Source: Actinocatenispora thailandica
GTDB taxonomy: Bacteria; Actinomycetota; Actinomycetes; Mycobacteriales; Micromonosporaceae
Reading direction: 5' to 3'
Assembly (NCBI RefSeq): GCF_016865425.1
Contig: NZ_AP023355.1
Coordinates: 3,532,198 to 3,596,197 of the forward strand
Length of the DNA stretch: 64,000 nucleotides
This document shows positions 51,495-59,659 of the stretch, piece after piece (the first letter of the stretch is position 1; each line of letters starts with the position of its first letter). A program made the translations under genes and the position numbers. A model generated the notes under the pieces. The model saw only the letters and a program-made list of their open reading frames with translations, made no database searches and was not told the DNA's origin.

Positions 51495-53123
51495 ATGGGG
51501 CGAGTCGTGCGAACGGATGGTGCTCACGGCCGGCGGTACGCGGTGCTGGTCGGCGCCGCCGCGTTGCTCACCGGGACGCTGGCCGGCTGTACCGGGCCGG
51601 CCGCCGGCAACGATCCGACACCGGCCGAGGTCGCCACGCCGGTACGGTCGGTCACCGTGCTCGACGACCCGAGCCCGACGGAGCTGTCGGTCGCGGTCAG
51701 CCGGCACCTGTTCGCCGCGACGCCCGCGGTGATCGTCGCCGCGGCGACCGACCCGCGCGGGTTGCACCAGGCCGCCACCCTGGCCGCGCAGCGCCACGTG
51801 CCGATGCTCGTCGCCGGCACCGCGGCCGGCACCGGTCGCGCCGGTGGCGCGCCCAGCGGCTCCCCGTCCGCCGCCGACTCCCCACCGGCCACCGGCGGCG
51901 CGGCGACGCACGCGAGTACCGCCGCGCTCGGCGCGGAACTGCGCCGGCTGCACCCGCAGAACGTGCTCACCGTCGACCCGGCGGCGCAGCGGGCGGTGCG
52001 CTCGGCACTCGGCTCGGCGTCGGGGGCCACCGCGGTGCGGACCGATCCGGCGGCCGTGCCCACCACCCGGCCGGCGCGCGGGTTGCCCGGGGTGACCGTG
52101 CTGGTGCACGCCGGCGGCGACCAGGCCACCCGGGCCGGTGCCGCGGCGGCCACCGCCACCGCTCGGGCGGCCGGTGCCCGCGTGGTGCCGGTACACGGCG
52201 ACGACCCGCGCGCGGACCCGGCAGCGATCGACGCCCTCGCGCACCGCGACCCGGCGGCGGTGCTGGCGGCCGGTACCGGCTTCGGCCCGGCCGACCGGCT
52301 CACCGAGCGGCTCGCGGTGGCCGTCGCCGGCCGGCAGTTGCCCGGCGGCGGCCAGGTGATGTTCCCCGGCCGCCGGCTCGTCGCCCTGTACGGCCATCCC
52401 GGCACCCCGGTCCTCGGCGCGCTCGGCGCGCAGGACCTGGCCGCGAGCATCGCCCGCGCCAAGCGCGTCGCCCAGCCGTACCGGACGGGCGGGGTGCCGG
52501 TGGTGCCGACCTTCGAGATCATCGCCACCACCGCGCAGGCCTCCCCCGGTCCGGACGGCCGGTACTCGGCGGTGTCCAGCGTCGCGTCGCTGCGGCCGTG
52601 GGTGCGCGCGGCCGGCGCCGCCGGCATGTACGTGGTGCTCGACCTGCAGCCGGGCCGCGCCGACCTGCTCGACCAGGCCAAGCGCTACCGGTCGCTGCTG
52701 GCCCTGCCCTACGTCGGGCTGGCGCTGGACCCGGAGTGGAAGCTCGCGGCCGGGCAGCGGCCGCTGGAGCAGATCGGCACCGTGGACGCGAGCGAGATCA
52801 ACCGGGTGAGCGGTTGGCTGTCCGGGCTGACCGCGACGCACCGGCTGCCGCAGAAGCTGCTGGTGCTGCACCAGTTCCAGCTGTCCATGATCGGACACGA
52901 GGACCGGCTGGACACCGGACACGACAACCTGTCGCTGCTGATCCACATGGACGGGCAGGGCAGTCCGGATCTCAAGGACGAGACCTGGTCCGGAGTCGTC
53001 GGTGCCCGGCCCGACGGCGTGGCGCTGGGCTGGAAGAACTTCTGCACCAAGGACCATCCGATGCTGAGCCCGGGACAGACCCTGGCCAAGCAACCCCGCC
53101 CGGACATGATCTCCTACCAGTAG
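51495..53123 (+). CDS. Lipoprotein of unknown function
   Basis: 542-aa protein with a lipoprotein signal ending LTGTLAGCTG. The mature protein has two parts. Residues about 60-280 contain repeated alpha/beta segments (VIVAAATDPRGLHQAATLA, TVLVHAGGDQATRAG), reminiscent of Rossmann-like or cell-wall-binding-repeat-2-like folds. Residues about 330-542 look like a barrel half: PTFEIIATTAQASPG, MYVVLDLQPGRADLLDQAKR, YVGLALDPEWKLAAGQ, LVLHQFQLSMIGHEDR. Conserved acidic residues lie in LDLQPGR and LDPEW, so a hydrolase is possible. No known family is confidently matched. Surface anchored. Confidence 0.7.
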   Translation: MGRVVRTDGAHGRRYAVLVGAAALLTGTLAGCTGPAAGNDPTPAEVATPVRSVTVLDDPSPTELSVAVSRHLFAATPAVIVAAATDPRGLHQAATLAAQRHVPMLVAGTAAGTGRAGGAPSGSPSAADSPPATGGAATHASTAALGAELRRLHPQNVLTVDPAAQRAVRSALGSASGATAVRTDPAAVPTTRPARGLPGVTVLVHAGGDQATRAGAAAATATARAAGARVVPVHGDDPRADPAAIDALAHRDPAAVLAAGTGFGPADRLTERLAVAVAGRQLPGGGQVMFPGRRLVALYGHPGTPVLGALGAQDLAASIARAKRVAQPYRTGGVPVVPTFEIIATTAQASPGPDGRYSAVSSVASLRPWVRAAGAAGMYVVLDLQPGRADLLDQAKRYRSLLALPYVGLALDPEWKLAAGQRPLEQIGTVDASEINRVSGWLSGLTATHRLPQKLLVLHQFQLSMIGHEDRLDTGHDNLSLLIHMDGQGSPDLKDETWSGVVGARPDGVALGWKNFCTKDHPMLSPGQTLAKQPRPDMISYQ

Positions 53124-53135
53124 CGTCGCCGTCGG

Positions 53136-53153
53136 CGCCCGCCACCGCGGGCG
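53136..53153. terminator. Hairpin between convergent lipoprotein and ROK regulator genes
   Basis: Perfect 7-bp arms cgcccgc and gcgggcg with loop cacc, 12 bases after the lipoprotein stop. The genes on either side converge, so it may serve the lipoprotein transcript. Confidence 0.55.
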
Positions 53154-53260
53154 GCGAGGCCGGCCGGGATGGACCGCCGGCCCGCGCGGTGCGGCGGTCG
53201 GGCGCGGCCGGCGGGGCGCGGCGGTGCGGCGGGTGCGGCCCGGTGTGACGGGTGCGGCGG

Positions 53261-54448
53261 TCAGCCGGTACCGGCGCGGCGGACGAAGGCGTCGTCGCGG
53301 GCGGTGTCCAGGGCGCGGGCGCACGCACCGCGCAGTACCGGATCGGCCAGCGTACCGACGGTGACGTGCGGGCGCAGCGGGGTGAGCCGGGGCAGGGTGT
53401 GCCGCACCGGGGCGAGCAGCAGGTCCGCGTTGCCGCCGACGGTTCCGCCGAGCGCGATCAGGTCCGGGTCGAGCACCGCGGACACCGCGGCGGCGACGTA
53501 GGCGAGCCGTTCCCCTTCCCGCCGTACCGTGGCCACCGCCCGCTCGTCGCCGGCGCGCGCGGCGTCGAACACCTGCCGGGCGCTGAGCCGGCCGGGCATG
53601 CCGAGCTCTTGCGCGGTCTGCACCACCGAGTCGGCCGACACGGCCGTCTCCAGCACCCCGCGCGGCGCCCCGGTACCGACCGGCGCGTCCGGCGCCATCG
53701 GCAGGAAGCCGATCTCGCCGGCGGCGCCGTGCGCGCCGACGAACGGCGCCCCGCCGGCCACCACGCCGAGGCCCAGGCCGGTGCCGATCCACAGGTACAC
53801 GAAGAGCCGGCTGCCGGCGCCGACCCCGTACCGGTACTCGGCGAGGGCGGCGAGGTTGGCGTCGTTGTGCAGCTCGACGTCGGTGCCCAGAGCGGCGTGC
53901 AGCCGCTCCCGCACGCCGGGGCGCCCCCAGCCGGGCAGGTTCACCGCGTACCGGATCCGGTCGGCGTCCGGCTCGTACACCCCGGGCGTGCCGATCACGA
54001 CCCGGTCGACCCGGGACCACCCGATGCGGGCGGCACTCACCGCGTCCCGTGCGGTGGCCACGACCAGCTCGGCGAGCGCGGCGCCGGAACGGGCCCGGTT
54101 GGGCGCTTCGGCCCGCGCGATGATCTCGCCGGACAGGTCGGCGAGCGCGGCCCGGACCAGGCCGCGGCCGATGTCGACGCCGGCCACGTAGCCGGCGGTC
54201 GGGTCCGCCTCGTACAGCAGCGCGATCCGGCCGCGACCGGCCGGTGGGCGGCTGCCGGCGGCCCGAACCAGTCCGGCGGACTCCAGGCTGGCCAGCGCGG
54301 CCGAGACGGTCGGCTTGGACAGTCCGGTACGGCGGGCGAGTTCGGCGCGCGAGGTCGGGCCGAGGGCGCGCAGCCGGTCCAGCAGCAGCCGTTCGTTGAT
54401 GCCGCGCAGCCGCGCCCGGGTGAAGGTGGACTCGTCGCGCTCGCCCAT
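53261..54448 (-). CDS. ROK-family transcriptional repressor
   Basis: 395-aa protein. The N-terminal winged helix (LLLDRLRALGPTSRAELARRT, LSKPTVSAALASLESAGLV) precedes a ROK sugar-sensing domain with VAGVDIGRGLVRAAL, DVELHNDANLAALAE and GAAGEIGFLPMAP. The zinc site of classical ROK proteins (H in GEIGH and the CxCGxxGC cluster) is absent: GEIGF and no cysteines. The phosphate loop (WIGTGLGLGV) is present. It is divergent from the APC permease-ROK kinase pair, and a palindrome lies between, so it likely represses that operon. Confidence 0.92.
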   Translation of the reverse strand: MGERDESTFTRARLRGINERLLLDRLRALGPTSRAELARRTGLSKPTVSAALASLESAGLVRAAGSRPPAGRGRIALLYEADPTAGYVAGVDIGRGLVRAALADLSGEIIARAEAPNRARSGAALAELVVATARDAVSAARIGWSRVDRVVIGTPGVYEPDADRIRYAVNLPGWGRPGVRERLHAALGTDVELHNDANLAALAEYRYGVGAGSRLFVYLWIGTGLGLGVVAGGAPFVGAHGAAGEIGFLPMAPDAPVGTGAPRGVLETAVSADSVVQTAQELGMPGRLSARQVFDAARAGDERAVATVRREGERLAYVAAAVSAVLDPDLIALGGTVGGNADLLLAPVRHTLPRLTPLRPHVTVGTLADPVLRGACARALDTARDDAFVRRAGTG

Positions 54449-54517
54449 CGTCCTCCGCTTCCCCGGCCGGCAGCGCGACTGTACCGCCCCCGTATGCGCC
54501 GGTGGGGATTGACCCGA

Positions 54518-54540
54518 TCAAGTAAAGGTATTTAACTTGA
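54518..54540. promoter_or_regulatory. Palindromic operator for the ROK repressor
   Basis: Arms TCAAGT (54518-54523) and ACTTGA (54535-54540) are perfect, with the AT-rich centre AAAGGTATTTA partly symmetrical. The site lies 26 bases upstream of the permease ATG and 69 bases from the repressor start, in the only AT-rich patch of the gap. AT-rich palindromes of this kind are typical of NagC/Mlc/XylR-type ROK operators. Confidence 0.75.
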
Positions 54541-54566
54541 AGCGAGTCCGTCCCCCGGGAGGAGCC

Positions 54567-56030
54567 ATGGCAGACAGCCGCACATCCGACGCCGCGCCGG
54601 CCACCGCACGACCCGACGGCGCGCTGCGCCGGCGGATCGGCGGCTTCCAGGCCACCACCCTGAACATGAGCCAGATGTGCGGGGTCGGACCGTTCATCAC
54701 CATCCCCGCGATGGTCGTCGCGTTCGGCGGGCCGCAGGCGATCGTCGGCTGGATCGCCGGCGCGGTGCTCGCGCTGGCCGACGGCCTCGTCTGGGCCGAA
54801 CTCGGGTCCGCGATGCCCGGCTCCGGCGGCACCTACATCTACCTGCGCGAGGCGTTCCAGTACCGGACCGGGCGGCTGATGCCGTTCCTGTTCGTGTGGA
54901 CGGCGATGCTGTTCATCCCGCTGATCATGTCCACCGGCGTGATCGGCTTCGTGCAGTACCTGACCTACCTGTGGCCGTCGATGACCGGCTGGCAGGGCGA
55001 CCTGGTCGGGCTGCTGCTGATCGCGCTGATCATCGGCGCGCTGTGGCGCCGGATCGAGTCGATCGGCAAGCTGACCGTGGTGCTGTGGGTCGTCATGATC
55101 GTCAGCGTGCTCGCGGTCATCCTCGCCGCGTACACCCACTTCCACCCGTCGCTGGCGTTCACCTACCCGGCGCACGCGTTCGACATCACCCGGGGCGGGT
55201 TCTGGGTCGGCTTCGCCGGCGGGCTGACCATCGGCATCTACGACTACCTCGGCTACAACACCACCTCGTACCTGGCGGCGGAGATCCGCCGGCCCGGCAA
55301 GGTGATCCCCCGCTCGATCGTCGTCGCGATCGTCGGCATCATGAGCATCTACCTGCTGATGCAGGTCGGCGTGCTCGGCGTCATCGACTGGCACGAACTG
55401 CTCGACCCGCACTCGGCCGCCGCCCGGTCGGTCGCCTCGGCGCTGCTGGAACGTACCTGGGGGCACGCCGCGGCGGTCGTGGTCACCGTGCTGATCCTGA
55501 TCACCGCCTGCACCTCGGTGTTCGCCGGGCTGCTCGGCGGCTCCCGGGTGCCCTACGACGCGGCCCGCGACCGGGTGTTCTTCCGTGCCTTCGCCCGGGT
55601 GCACCCGAAACACCGCTTCCCCACCGTCGGGCTCGCCGCGATGGGCGTGATCACCGCGGCCGGCTTCCTGCTCGGCCGGTTCACCGACCTGGCCACCCTG
55701 ATCCAGCTGCTGACCACGGTGATGGTGCTGGTCCAGGCGCTCGCGCAGATCGTCGCCGTGGTCGTGCTGCGCCGCCGGCAACCCGACCTGCCCCGCCCGT
55801 ACCGGATGTGGCTCTACCCGCTGCCCGCGGTGGTGGCGGCGGTCGGCTGGATCGTCATCTACGTGTACTCGGACGCCGCCTCGCCCGGGCGGCACCCGAT
55901 CGAGCTGTCGCTGGCCTGGGTGGCCGCCGGCTGCGTGGCGTTCCTGATCTGGGCCCGGGTGGAGCGGACGTGGCCGTTCGGCCCCAAGCAGATCCGCGAG
56001 GCGTACCGCACCGAGGCGGTGCGCGCGTGA
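54567..56030 (+). CDS. APC-superfamily permease paired with a ROK kinase
   Basis: 487-aa, 12-helix amino acid-polyamine-organocation permease with GGGAGGAG before the ATG. Helix 1 has LNMSQMCGVGPFITIPAMV, the unwound GVGPF-type substrate loop, and helix 6 has GGLTIGIYDYLGYNTTSYLA. GSRVPYDAARDRVFF is the conserved cytoplasmic loop. It is convincingly APC, most like polyamine/amino-acid transporters. The substrate is unusual to infer because the next gene, overlapping by 4 bases, is a sugar-kinase-type protein and the regulator is ROK. Confidence 0.92.
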   Translation: MADSRTSDAAPATARPDGALRRRIGGFQATTLNMSQMCGVGPFITIPAMVVAFGGPQAIVGWIAGAVLALADGLVWAELGSAMPGSGGTYIYLREAFQYRTGRLMPFLFVWTAMLFIPLIMSTGVIGFVQYLTYLWPSMTGWQGDLVGLLLIALIIGALWRRIESIGKLTVVLWVVMIVSVLAVILAAYTHFHPSLAFTYPAHAFDITRGGFWVGFAGGLTIGIYDYLGYNTTSYLAAEIRRPGKVIPRSIVVAIVGIMSIYLLMQVGVLGVIDWHELLDPHSAAARSVASALLERTWGHAAAVVVTVLILITACTSVFAGLLGGSRVPYDAARDRVFFRAFARVHPKHRFPTVGLAAMGVITAAGFLLGRFTDLATLIQLLTTVMVLVQALAQIVAVVVLRRRQPDLPRPYRMWLYPLPAVVAAVGWIVIYVYSDAASPGRHPIELSLAWVAAGCVAFLIWARVERTWPFGPKQIREAYRTEAVRA

Positions 56031-57037
56031 CCGAGGTACGGCAGCCCGGCACCGGCGCCCGACCGCGTCGCGGTGGCGGCGACCCGCCGCACGACGGCGG
56101 CGACCGCCCGCCGCACGGCAGCGGGGACGGCGCGCCGCAGGACAGCAGCGCGGGCCGGCTGCTCGGTATCGACATCGGTGGCACCAAGATCGCGCTGGCG
56201 GTGTCCACCATGGACGGTATGGTGCTGGCCACCGACGTGCTGCCCACCGGCGCCGACGAGGGTGCGGAGGCGATCCTGACCCGGCTCGCCGCCGCCGGCC
56301 ACCGGCTGCTGGCCGGTAGCGGTGGCTCGGTCGTGGCCGTGGGCGCGGTCGGTCCCGGGATCGTCCGCCCGGACGGGGTCGCCCTGTCCCCCAACATCTC
56401 CGGCTGGCACCGGGTACGGCTGGCCGACGAGATCGCGACCCGGTTCGGCACCGCGCGGGTCGCCGTCGACAACGACGTCAAGGCGGCCGGTCTCGCCGAG
56501 CTGCGGCACGGCGCGCTGCGCGGCACCGACCCGGGCCTGTTCGTCAGCCTCGGTACCGGTGTGGCGGCGGCGATCACCGTCGGCGGCCGGGTACTCGTCG
56601 GGGCGCACGGCGCGGCCGGCGAGTTCGGCTACGACCTGCGCACCCCGGACGAGCCGCGGGCCGCCGCCGACGGGTACAGCCCGCTGGAACGCGCGGTCGG
56701 CGGGCGCGGTGTCGCCGAGCGAGCGGCAGCCGTGCTGGGTGAACCGGTCACCGCCGGACAGCTGTTCGCCCGTACCGACGCGGCGGCACGTCAGCTCGCC
56801 GCTGAGGTGCTGGCCGAACTCGCAATGCACGTGGCGAACCTGTGCATCGCGATCGACCCGCGCCGGGTGGCGGTCGGCGGCGGCCTCACCGGCATCGGCG
56901 CCCCGCTGTTCGACGCGCTGCGCGCCCGCCTCGACGCGGCCGTCCCGTTCCCGCCCGAGCTGGTTCCGGCCCGCTTCCGCACCGACGGCGCCCTGCACGG
57001 TGCCCTCGCCCTCGCCACCGACGCCCACCGGTCCTGA
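56027..57037 (+). CDS. ROK-family kinase
   Basis: 336-aa protein starting at a GTG overlapping the permease stop (GTGA). The first 42 residues are disordered and Gly/Asp/His-rich. The kinase proper begins RLLGIDIGGTKIALAV and has VAVGAVGPGIVRPDGV, the catalytic Asp in VAVDNDVKAAGLAEL, SLGTGVAAAI, and the adenine-binding VAVGGGLTGIG. As in the repressor, the ROK zinc site is missing (GEFGY; no cysteine cluster). Predicted to phosphorylate a sugar or sugar-like substrate brought in by the APC permease. Confidence 0.9.
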   Translation: MTEVRQPGTGARPRRGGGDPPHDGGDRPPHGSGDGAPQDSSAGRLLGIDIGGTKIALAVSTMDGMVLATDVLPTGADEGAEAILTRLAAAGHRLLAGSGGSVVAVGAVGPGIVRPDGVALSPNISGWHRVRLADEIATRFGTARVAVDNDVKAAGLAELRHGALRGTDPGLFVSLGTGVAAAITVGGRVLVGAHGAAGEFGYDLRTPDEPRAAADGYSPLERAVGGRGVAERAAAVLGEPVTAGQLFARTDAAARQLAAEVLAELAMHVANLCIAIDPRRVAVGGGLTGIGAPLFDALRARLDAAVPFPPELVPARFRTDGALHGALALATDAHRS

Positions 57038-57061
57038 CCGGGCCGGGTCGGACGTCCTCCG

Positions 57062-57149
57062 GCGACCCGCGTCGGCTCGGCCCGGCCAGCAGGGCGCGAG
57101 CGGCCACCGTTGCCGGCACGCCACGACGGCCCGAGCCGACGCGGGTCGC
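57062..57149. repeat. Perfect 19-bp inverted repeat around 50 bases
   Basis: Arms gcgacccgcgtcggctcgg (57062-57080) and its exact complement (57131-57149) flank 50 bases between the convergent ROK kinase and DUF2750 genes. It may be a bidirectional terminator, or the ends of a tiny MITE-like element; no target-site duplication is obvious. Confidence 0.85.
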
Positions 57150-57167
57150 AACCGCCGCGGGCCGGAC

Positions 57168-57533
57168 CTATCTGTCGTACGGCGGCTCGCCAAGCGCGTG
57201 CGCGAGACGGTTGAGGACCTCCGCGACCGTGAAGTCCCAACCGGTCAGCCGTGGCCCGCTCCAGTTGATCCCGACCCGCAGCCGTCCCGCCGCCAGGTCC
57301 GGCAGTTCCACCTGCTGCCAGTGCCGCAACGGCATCGACACGGCGCGAAACCGTGCCCCCCAGATCGCGACGGCGCGTTTCACCCGCACCTCCGACGACC
57401 AGTACGGAACGACCTGCCCGCCGGAAGCCGACGGCCACGTCGGCCCACCCTCGTCGTCACGAACCGACCACACGACGGGATGCCGCACGATCTCCCGAAA
57501 GAACGCCGCCGCCTGTGCCCCGCTGGTACTCAA
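57168..57533 (-). CDS. DUF2750 family protein
   Basis: 121-aa protein. LSTSGAQAAAFFREIVRHPVV, VWSVRDDEGGPTWPS, PYWSSEVRVKRAVAIWGARF and GLNRLAHAL-type ending (EVLNRLAHALGE) match DUF2750. The likely start is TTG 57533, whose bases overlap the TGA of a short upstream frame (TTGA), with GGTGG about 5 bases before; ATG 57584 is an in-frame alternative. Function is unknown; the family has been noted near immunity-like small genes. Codons here are less GC-biased at the third position than in neighbours, suggesting transfer. Confidence 0.78.
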   Translation of the reverse strand: MSTSGAQAAAFFREIVRHPVVWSVRDDEGGPTWPSASGGQVVPYWSSEVRVKRAVAIWGARFRAVSMPLRHWQQVELPDLAAGRLRVGINWSGPRLTGWDFTVAEVLNRLAHALGEPPYDR

Positions 57534-57604
57534 CGAACCACCGCGCCGGCCACCCCGTCGATCGGCGCGATCTCGGCACCGCATGCCAGGAAAGAACCTG
57601 CCAT
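57530..57604 (-). CDS. 24-codon ORF overlapping the DUF2750 start
   Basis: ATG 57604 lies 6 bases after a strong SD (GGGAGG) and opens a 24-codon frame, MAGSFLACGAEIAPIDGVAG then AVVR. Its TGA overlaps the TTG of DUF2750. Either a true leader peptide or the remnant of a longer gene; the coupling arrangement is visible. No family recognised. Confidence 0.4.
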   Translation of the reverse strand: MAGSFLACGAEIAPIDGVAGAVVR

Positions 57605-57657
57605 CGACATCCTCCCGAAGGCGCGGCGGCGTGGCCGGATCGCCGGTGCGACCACGG

Positions 57658-57906
57658 TCAACGCCCGGCCTCGTACTCGTCCAGGAACAGGGCATACGAG
57701 GAGAGTTCGGCCGGCAGGCAACGGATCCCGCCGGCCCGCGCGAACGTCGTCGCGAGGTCTGGGCTCAGCTCGAACGAGTCTCCATTCTGGGCCCGGCAAT
57801 CCGACAGGCCAAGGATCCGCCACACCGTATTCCAGCGGAGTTCGGGCAGATCACGGCTCCAGGCAACGCGATCAGTTCCGCTGTCGAACGCCAGTATGCA
57901 CCACAT
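57658..57906 (-). CDS. Small DUF7683-like protein
   Basis: 82-aa protein beginning MWCILAFDSGTDRVAWSRDL, with LRWNTVWRILGLSDC and ending SSYALFLDEYEAGR. ATG 57906 has AGGTGA 9 bases before; GTG 57909 is a close alternative. Its codons (ATA, ACT, GGA, several GAT/AAT) stand out from the strongly GC3-biased neighbours, pointing to recent acquisition. It resembles small DUF7683-type proteins; the assignment is tentative. It lies upstream of the 24-codon frame and DUF2750 on the same strand. Confidence 0.65.
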   Translation of the reverse strand: MWCILAFDSGTDRVAWSRDLPELRWNTVWRILGLSDCRAQNGDSFELSPDLATTFARAGGIRCLPAELSSYALFLDEYEAGR

Positions 57907-57995
57907 CACCGATTCACCTCGCTCCCCCGGCCGGCGACGCGCCGGCGGGCAGCGCCGACCGCCGCGGCGCCACCCACTGTAGATGGTTCGGCGGG

Positions 57996-59438
57996 TCAGG
58001 TGCGGTCGGGCAGGGCCGGTTCGGCGGCCGGCTCTGGTTCCCGGACGGTGCGCACCGCGCGGCGGCGCCGGACGACCAGGTAGGACACCAGGATCAGCAG
58101 CATCGCCGGGATGCCCACCTGCCAGGCGATCGAGTAGCCCGGCACGAACGCGGTCAACACCACGACGAACACCGCGTACGCCAGCGCCACGACCGGGATC
58201 ACCGGACCGCCGGGCAGCCGTACCGGGGCGGGCGGCGCGCCGGTCGCGGCGCGCCGGCGGCGGAACGCCAGGTGGGTACCGAAGATGATCATCCAGACCA
58301 CCAGGCCGGTGAACAGCGCCGCACCGAGCAACAGCGGGAACGCCAGGTTCGGCGACACGACCGAGGCGACCAGCGCGACCAGCAGGCCGACCGCCGACGC
58401 CAGGACCGCGGCGACCGGGGTCCGGCGGCGGCCGAGCCCGCGCAGCCGCCGCGGCGCGTACCCGTCCAGCGCCAACGAGTGCAGCATCCGGGTCGCCACG
58501 TAGAGGTTGGTGTTCGCGGTCGACAGCGCGGCGGTGAGGATCACCGCGTTCATCACCCCGGCCGCGGCGGGCAACCCGACCTGCGTGAACAGCCGGACGA
58601 ACGGGCTCTGCCCGATGTGCTGGACGTCCCCGGCCTGCTGCCACGGCACCAGCGACACCACGACCGCCATCGCCAGCACGTAGAACAGCAGCAGCCGCAG
58701 CACGGTGCCGCGGGCCGCGCGCGGCATCTCCCGCGCCGGGTCGGTCGACTCGGCCGCGGTCATCGCCACCGTCTCCGTCCCCGCGTACGCGAGCGTCACG
58801 ACCGCCAGCGCCATCAGCGCGGGCACCGGACCGTTCGGCACGAAGCCGCCGTGCGCGGTCCAGTTGTGCAACCCGACGGGGTCCCGGCCGGGCCCGCCGA
58901 CCACCACGAACACCGCGCCGACCACGATGAACGCCAGCACCGCGGCGACCTTCACCATCGCCAGCCAGTACTCGAGCTCGCCGAACACGCCGACCGAGGC
59001 GCAGTTGACGACGATCACCAGGGCCGCGAACACCAGCACCGGCAGCCACGCCGGCAACCCGGGCAGCCAGTACCGGACGTAGATGGCGGCGGCGACGATC
59101 TCGGCGCCGATCACCACCACCATGCTCACCCAGTACGCCCAGCGTTGCAGGTAGCCGGCGAGCGGGCCGAGGTACCGGTCGGCGAGCGCGCCGAACCCAC
59201 CGGCGTCCGGATGCACCGACACCATCTCGGCCAGCGCGAACGCGAGCGCCGCGGCGAACGCCGCGCCGATCGCGAACAGCACCACCACCGACGGGCCCGC
59301 CATCGAGATGGCCTGCGCCGAGCCGAGGAACAGTGCGGTACCGAGCGCCCCGCCCACCGAGATCATCCGGATCTGCCGGGTGCGCAGCGCGCGGCGTAAG
59401 CCGCCCGAGCCCGCCTCGCCGTGCCGCCCGCTGTCCAT
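57996..59438 (-). CDS. APC-family amino acid permease
   Basis: 480-aa transporter of about 12 helices with a strong SD (GGAGGCGGG) before ATG 59438; an upstream ATG at 59483 has no good SD. Helix 1 carries IRMISVGGALGTALFLGSA, typical of the amino acid transporter (AAT) subfamily, followed by FALAEMVSVHPDAGGFGAL, LAYAGTETVAMTAAESTDP and YVATRMLHSLALDG. It resembles GabP, CycA or proline-specific permeases. The substrate is likely an amino acid; which one is not decidable. Monocistronic. Confidence 0.92.
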   Translation of the reverse strand: MDSGRHGEAGSGGLRRALRTRQIRMISVGGALGTALFLGSAQAISMAGPSVVVLFAIGAAFAAALAFALAEMVSVHPDAGGFGALADRYLGPLAGYLQRWAYWVSMVVVIGAEIVAAAIYVRYWLPGLPAWLPVLVFAALVIVVNCASVGVFGELEYWLAMVKVAAVLAFIVVGAVFVVVGGPGRDPVGLHNWTAHGGFVPNGPVPALMALAVVTLAYAGTETVAMTAAESTDPAREMPRAARGTVLRLLLFYVLAMAVVVSLVPWQQAGDVQHIGQSPFVRLFTQVGLPAAAGVMNAVILTAALSTANTNLYVATRMLHSLALDGYAPRRLRGLGRRRTPVAAVLASAVGLLVALVASVVSPNLAFPLLLGAALFTGLVVWMIIFGTHLAFRRRRAATGAPPAPVRLPGGPVIPVVALAYAVFVVVLTAFVPGYSIAWQVGIPAMLLILVSYLVVRRRRAVRTVREPEPAAEPALPDRT

Positions 59439-59659
59439 CTGTCCCGCCTCCGTACCGGTTGGCCGTGCTTGCGTGTCGGTCATCGCCGCCGGGTGGATCC
59501 TAGCGATCCGTCCGGTCCGCCCGCTGCGGCGTGGCAGCCTTGCGGCGGACCGGTCACGGCCGGCGGGCCGGCCGCCGGCATCGGCTAGATTGGCGCCGTG
59601 ATCGGCTACCGGTGCGCCAGCGGCGCGAACCTGCGGCGGGCCGTGCCGCCGGTTGCGGC

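Noticed and set aside
57996-59483. Upstream ATG (59483) for the second APC permease
   Set aside because: The ATG at 59438 has a strong GGAGGCGGG at good distance, whereas 59483 has none.
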